Shown here in pieces: positions 58,564 through 64,000 of a stretch of DNA of 64,000 bases. Each line of letters begins with the position of its first letter. Positions within the stretch are counted from its first letter, which is position 1. Location: positions 18,377,434 through 18,441,433 of the forward strand of contig OY987227.1 in NCBI GenBank assembly GCA_963920705.1. The letters are read 5' to 3'. A program made the translations under genes and the position numbers. The notes below the pieces were generated by a model. The model made no database searches. It was not told the DNA's origin and saw only the letters and a list, made by a program, of their open reading frames with translations. This stretch comes from Odiellus spinosus. Lineage: Eukaryota > Arthropoda > Arachnida > Opiliones > Phalangiidae.

Positions 58564-59116
58564 AAAGATAATTTTATAATAAGGCCTATTACCCGGCTTC
58601 AAAATTTAGTAATTTCTCTTTCTTATCAATTCTCACAATTGCAACCTTATTAATTTTAACACTTGTTTTTGAGTAAAATAGTATATTGTCAAAGAATAAA
58701 AATCAAATCAGAGGGTGAAATTAGAATATAAGTTTATAAATAACATCTACAGCGTGACTGCAGTGCCTGTGTTAATGGATCAAGGCTTTAGATTTAAAAA
58801 GAACCCCGCGCAATAGGTGAAAACCGCAAAAAACTCCGTCAGTAAAGAAAAATAATAGGTTCGCTAGTTTCAACAATTATTAACGCCAAATCTGTAATTC
58901 TCAAAGGCTTGGAATTAATTTGTAAATTATCCGTACATACTTAATTAGATATGGTTAAAAAATCAGGAAGCTGGAGCGTAAATTTAAAACTTTAGACAAG
59001 AATTTGTTTCTCCCCTCGACTTTTCCCCCCTACATTTTAGTGCTTTTTCGCGCCGTCTTTTGGGGGAGTTTTAATTTCCCATTTATTCTCTCAAACACAT
59101 GTTAATTTTTTTCTTT
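58564..59116. other. Unassigned AT-rich stretch
   Basis: No gene or repeat recognised. Confidence 0.5.
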
Positions 59117-59124
59117 GCCGGGGC

Positions 59125-59404
59125 AAGGAGGATTAGACAAGGAGAAGAAATGTGGGGACAGCGCGGTTCCTACTGCGTCGGCCTAAACTCCCACTCTGGG
59201 AGAACGGGGGTAGAGACGTTTCGTGGTAAAATGTTGTCGCGTGGGTAAAACGAATCCTTTATGAGACGCGCTAGCTAGCGACCACGTGACAACAGTTTAC
59301 CTCGAGAATTTCCTATCCCCCCTTTCCACCCGAGTGGGAGGTTGGCTCTTCTCTCTCTAACTCAACGCAGCCCCACATTTCCTCTCCTTGTCTAATCCTC
59401 CTTG
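59125..59404. mobile_element. Fold-back TIR transposon, about 280 bp
   Basis: Terminal repeats start AAGGAGGATTAGACAAGGAG and pair with the right end; imperfect pairing continues for over 100 bp (for example AACTCCCACTC-GGGAG with its mirror in CCCGAGTGGGAGG). GCCGGGGC flanks both sides exactly (59117-59124, 59405-59412). If the ends are taken as CAAGG...CCTTG, the duplication is 7 bp. No open frame of note. Confidence 0.93.
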
Positions 59405-59473
59405 GCCGGGGCTTCTATAGCGCGAGCGCAGCCGAAGCGCGTGATCGAGGAGGCTATGTTAAAAAGCCATATA

Positions 59474-59510
59474 AAACCTAAGCCTAATTTGTCAAATTAG
59501 GCTTAGGTTT
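59474..59510. repeat. Perfect 37-bp palindrome
   Basis: AAACCTAAGCCTAATTTG (59474-59491), one central T, then its exact reverse complement (59493-59510). The arms contain CCTAA and TTAGG words. Confidence 0.97.
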
Positions 59511-61260
59511 TTGGCGAATCTATTTCTCCGCCTTACTTTTTCGTCCGTTTTCATAAATAGATTGTGGGCCAACTAATCGGTGTAAAATTATGAAATTAAT
59601 CTTAAAATAAAGCTTGAAACTTAATTCATACCACACGGAAAATCCAAGTCTGAAAAATATCCGGAAGTATTAGAAAATAAATCTGAAAGGTAAGCCACTT
59701 TCAAAAAACCAAATCCCATAGAATAACATTACGAATTTGGCCATGCGCGAAACCAGCTAAGTACCAAAAAAAGGGTCAACTTCAGAATTAATTTTAAAAT
59801 ACTTAGACTTAATATTTTTAAATGAAACTTGAAAAGTTCAACATTCGAACCTTGCTCTACCATTTAAAAGTGATTATAACTGTAACAAATAATTACTCTT
59901 TTAGTTCTGTCAATCACTGGACTTGTCCTCGAAAGAGTCGATTTTAATGTTATTCTATGGGAGAATGGACCGTTTTGATTGGCTAGAGACTGAATTTTTT
60001 AGGAAATCAAAATAGCATTACAGATGATGATGGGCCCATAACATAGAACCCTACCGGGTTCTAAGAATTAAAATTGCGTGCAATGAATAAATTCAACTGT
60101 TTCTCAAATTGTTTTCAATTTATTTACAGATTCCCCGTTTCAAGAGAGTATGAAGCTCAGGCCAAAAGTTCATCTTGACATTCAGCCGCCACTACGCCTG
60201 ACAAATGGTCCCAAAGATCGGCTCGAGTTACGTTGTGAAACAAGACGTGGTTAGTGGACGATTTTTCGTTTTGGTTTGTGTTCCTTTTAATTCGGCTTCA
60301 AGAACGTCGCCATGGTAGGATCAATTTGTGTATGACTTTTAAGCCTTTTTATAGTCTAGCCTCGAATCCAAAGAGTCTATCGTGGCAGTGTCTAGTTTAT
60401 ATTTGTTTTTAATTAGTATTTTACGATTAAAGGGAGAATGAAGTTGAATTGAGTAATTTTTAACGGTTCCAGCTTATTTTTTTAAAAATAAGTCTAAATT
60501 ATTCGTAATTACGAATTATTTTCTACCGTTTGTAGTTTATTTCGAAAGAAAAAAAAATGGTTTAAATATATACCAAACGGTAAAGTTCTTTTAAATCAAA
60601 TTGTTTTTATTTGAATATTGGTTGGGGTAAGTTAGATGGTTTTTAACTTCGGGGTAAAAAATAGTTTTGAATTCATTCTCCCGTTAAATTGGTTTTATTT
60701 GGTACGGAATGAGTTAGGCGGTTCACTGTTTTTTTTCCCAAGATTGTAATTGAGGTTAAAAGTAGGCAACATCTTAAATGGCCTAAATTTGGCTATTACG
60801 TATTACGAGGCTCTTTGGTTCGAGATAGGGATATTTTCTTAGCAAACCAAATGGGAATGAATCGGTTTATCAACTCGATTAGCCCTCCGGAGATTATTCC
60901 AGGAGGCTAGTTGGTTCACCGCTTTATAACCATAGACCCCCTACCCCCAAACACATATTTTAACACATTCGAAAATTAGCCTCGCGGACCCTACGATCTC
61001 GAAGTTGTTTCCAAATTGGCCATGAGAGACCGTTGGGTTCAAAGTTAGACGCGGCTAATTCTAGGGCCTTTAGATGTTAATTATATTATCGTAAGAAAGC
61101 CAGTAATTCCGTGCGAGATCGCGGGGTTCAACGAGCGGGACCCTGCGACATTCTCAATGTTATAGTCACGGTTTACCGCGCCGATACTTCATTAAGTTTT
61201 AATGTAAAGGGATTTAAGGCGTTTTAGGTTCGAATAGTTAGTGAAAAAATTAACGGTATT
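59511..61260. other. Unassigned stretch
   Basis: CCCATAGAATAACATTA (59715-59731) is inverted exactly at 59945-59961, perhaps the ends of a worn element of about 247 bp. A hairpin AGAACCC-TACC-GGGTTCT is near 60045-60062. A GC-richer patch at 60880-61170 has no gene I can support. Confidence 0.5.
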
Positions 61261-61341
61261 CGCGTCATCAAATCAAGAAACGCGTCATTAAATCAATTGT
61301 ATTAACGCGTCATCAAATCAACGACCGCGTCATCGAATCTA
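61261..61341. promoter_or_regulatory. Four-copy CGCGTCATCAAATCAA cluster
   Basis: 16-bp motifs start at 61261, 61281, 61306 and 61326 (spacing 20, 25, 20 bp). Copies 1 and 3 are identical, copy 2 has one change, copy 4 two or three. Between them lies unrelated 4-9-bp sequence. Either a young short array or a cluster of binding sites; CGTCA is a CRE half-site word. Confidence 0.5.
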
Positions 61342-62909
61342 GTTTAGTAACGTAGCTCGACGAATCAAAACACAATACACACACGAACCGGATGTAATAG
61401 ACGACACGATTGTACAAGGTGTATATTTTCAACTGACGTTTAAAATTGAATATATCAAGGATCATTATTAATTATTTCATATGCACTAATGCGGGGTTCG
61501 TACAAACGTGAAAATTTGGATTTTAAGGAGAAAAAAAAACTCTGAAAATTGCAGAGAAATCATATTTATTAAAAATTAAACACATGCTCTCTGTTTTGAG
61601 CATTATTTATCTATATTCCTAAGAAGAATGGAACCGACCTTGAGAACATTGAAGGAGACTGTTTCAGCTAACTAATAGATTAAAAAAAAAAAAAGGAACC
61701 AAACTTGGCGTTCCTAAGCTTCCTCTAACGGCCCAAACTAACCAAACGTTGCTACTATTAGTCTGGAAAAAGCCGGTGAAAACTCATCTCTTAAATCTTG
61801 TACGAACCCCGTTTAACTTTTGTTCCTCCAAGCAGTCGTCGTGGGACCATCGTCAAAAAATCCCTCTAATGTAGGGTGGTTAGGTTGGTTAGAATTCTTC
61901 CCCCTTGATCAACGCCGTCAAATTGAGCGGAACAGTCATTGGATAGAATTCTAGCCCCTGCCTAGTTAATAAGCTTAAACCTCGTGCCCCGTGGTTCATT
62001 GGATTATACGGATTAGTAATTGAAAAGCCTTGTTAGGATTACTTAATGTACCTATAATTGGAATAATTATAGGAATTAAAATTTGTGTCTCTTATTTAGA
62101 TACGCGGTAGAATTAAGGTTGTTTACCCACAATTTGCTAATAGGCGAAACCATCATCGTGATGTTAATTTTTTTTGGCCAACCGAATTAAATCGGCTTGG
62201 TCCGATATTCGCCCCGTATACTTGTAACGAAGTTTACTCGGAATTACCAAGAATGCTGGCTGATCGTATTTTGATCCATACCAGAATGATTTCATTCCTC
62301 GGATCTATCCTTAAGATTGTTGTCACTGTTTAACCGTATCGACAGGATACGTTGCTTGAAAATGATTATATTTAACCTCGCTGTATGATCCATTTGAACC
62401 GCTGGACCCCCTTTCCGTCGAGCTTCCTCTAACGTAGGTTGAATTGGCGGTTTGGGGTTTATGTCGCTCTACTAACCATGAAACACGACACACACAAACA
62501 GCTTCGCGAGGCATCGGTTGGTTCATTGCACATTCGAACCACCAAGTAGGCCACATACATCGCGGCATTAGTTTTGTAAGAATCCCCGCCCTGAATGGAC
62601 CAACCCTTAGGGTCCAACCCCTATTTTGTGTTTGTCCGCTCTTTTACTAACCCTGTCTTTTATGTCGCATTGATGCTTGGCTGGCTTGTTAGATAATAGG
62701 TTAAAAAGCGCGTTTTTAATTTCATTTAGAAATTGGAAAAGCTATTTTTGACACGTTTTGCGGAATTAGTTTTGTTTGAAGCTTCTTTGAAATGCTAAAA
62801 CTGAACTGATTCTGTTTTTGTAATTTAAGTTAGTCGCATAATAGTGCCGCTTTGCAAATTTCCGTTAGGTATTTTTTTGGTTGGGTGTTGTAAATTTCAT
62901 CGCGAACTT
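61342..62909. other. Stretch with one TIR-like repeat pair
   Basis: GGGGTTCGTACAA (61493-61505) is inverted at 61798-61810 and may bound a 318-bp element, but no target duplication is seen. An 81-codon minus-strand frame at 62323-62568, in a GC-richer patch, has no recognisable domain. Confidence 0.5.
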
Positions 62910-63112
62910 GACTTTAATTTCAACCGCGTTTTGTAAATTTGTTGATTTGATCAACGATTATTGCTAATATTATCGATAATTTTTATTGACAATATTATAA
63001 TTAAAAATATATATACGTTGTATATATAAGTTGATTTGACTTTAATTTGAACCGCGTTTTGTAAATTTGTTGATTTGATCAACGATTATTGCAGATATTA
63101 TCGATACTTTTA
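62910..63112. repeat. Direct duplication, 128-bp offset
   Basis: GACTTTAATTTCAACCGCG (62910) recurs as GACTTTAATTTGAACCGCG (63038). About 74 bp are shared, including GTTGATTTGATCAACGATTA, itself a dyad. An AT-rich spacer with TATATA lies between. Confidence 0.92.
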
Positions 63113-64000
63113 TATCGATGTTTTTGAATATATTATTTTTCATTATTGCACTTTTTGGGTGACGATTTTTTCTGGTTTTATTTAATCTAATTGCTTCGTT
63201 GTTTTCTAATATTTCTTTCTTTTTCAGGTATACTTTTAATTTTTTTCGCGGTTTTTGAACATTTTGCGAAAGGTCTCCTTTAATATCCTCGAATGAGAAT
63301 GAACTCATTTGGAATAGTCTTTCGCAAACTGTTCTTGAACCGCGGTATTTGCTAATCGTCTCTTTAGTATAGGTTTTCCTAGTTTGATATTGCGCATGAG
63401 CATGGTGTATGACGATTCGACGAATGTTAAGATAAACTTGATCGTTTCCTAAAACTTAAGGTATATAATATTTCGAATCTCGGTATTTCTATCCTTTTCA
63501 GCCACCCTTTAAACGTTCCTACGCTCGCTTTGAGAATCTTGGAAGGAACCCGTGTTCCCCTAAGCGAATTCGGTTCCTTCCCAAGCGGTGACGGGATTTT
63601 TATTTCGGGTTTTGGCCGTTTAGGTTACAAAAATCGAAACTTCTTTTCTCGAAAACCTTTTCAATATGTTGTTATATTTTTTTATTTTTAGGATATATTA
63701 CGTTTAACATCGTTCATCGAGTGTCTTTATAGTGAGAAATATTTTATCGGTCTATTAAGAACCATCTCTTCCCACGGTTCTTTCGCGAAATTTCGAATTC
63801 AACCAATCAAATTAAGAATAGTCCATTCTTATCGTAGTCCAAGTAGTAGTTTCACGCTATACTGACGCGTGTCCACATTTTCCATCTAAGGCTAAATATG
63901 CCACGAAACGAGAGCGTACGATGGCGAACCAGTACCTAGAGGGAAAGTTGCCAAAGGTCAGTCGAAGATCATCGCGCGATATTCACTTGGCCACTAATTT
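63113..64000. other. Unassigned right end
   Basis: An ATG-initiated minus-strand frame of 88 codons (63042-63308) is lysine-rich, but its C-terminal part lies in the duplicated repeat above, so I doubt it is a gene. Nothing else is supported. Confidence 0.4.

Noticed and set aside
63042..63308. 88-codon ATG-started minus-strand frame
   Set aside because: Its C-terminal third lies inside a duplicated AT-rich repeat, and no splice or promoter signal is evident.

Overview
The window is AT-rich eukaryotic DNA with no operons and no recognisable host gene. It is built of long AT-rich stretches, tandem repeats, fold-back (inverted-repeat) transposon remnants and one complete Ty3/Gypsy LTR retrotransposon. 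An invertebrate animal is the most likely source, perhaps an arthropod. That guess rests on the style of the Gypsy element, the MITE and satellite load and some TTAGG-like motifs, and it is weak.

Layout. Positions 1-1416 hold an ATT microsatellite, a 120-bp hairpin and two abutting minisatellites (27-bp and 32-bp units). From 1417 to about 23680 there is mostly unique AT-rich DNA. Set into it are two copies of a nested-palindrome MITE (about 4016 and 8100), a 346-bp TIR element with a 7-bp target duplication (9907), a TIR element at 17740, a degenerate 134-bp satellite (19930) and a tRNA-like SINE head (21929). The Gypsy element fills 23683-29249: LTR, short leader, gag, a -1 frameshift site, pol (protease, reverse transcriptase, RNase H, integrase), polypurine tract, LTR. 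Its composition is visibly GC-richer than its surroundings, and its LTRs differ by a single 24-bp repeat unit.

From 29250 to 53395 come a 40-bp array (31966), a 24-bp array rich in TTAGG-like words (33335), a miRNA-like hairpin (36282), one possible signal-peptide exon on the minus strand (37595-37783), two more copies of the 17740 TIR family, a hAT-type MITE with a perfect 8-bp target duplication (50200), another TIR element (51265) and a tandem duplication (51960-52690). Positions 53396-58172 are a 4.8-kb satellite of about 298 copies of a 16-bp unit. The right end (58173-64000) has a hairpin inside a duplication, a 280-bp TIR element, a perfect 37-bp palindrome and a regularly spaced cluster of four CGCGTCATCAAATCAA-like motifs.

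The only genes that clearly work together are gag and pol. Gag would form the particle, -1 frameshifting would make a smaller amount of Gag-Pol, and the pol enzymes would copy and integrate the element. Pol stays open through the whole 3' LTR, so the LTR appears to encode the last 158 residues of the polyprotein. This is the most interesting single feature. The huge open frames over the satellites are by-products of stop-free repeat units, not genes. Short host exons could be hidden in the unannotated stretches, because they cannot be recognised by eye without transcripts.
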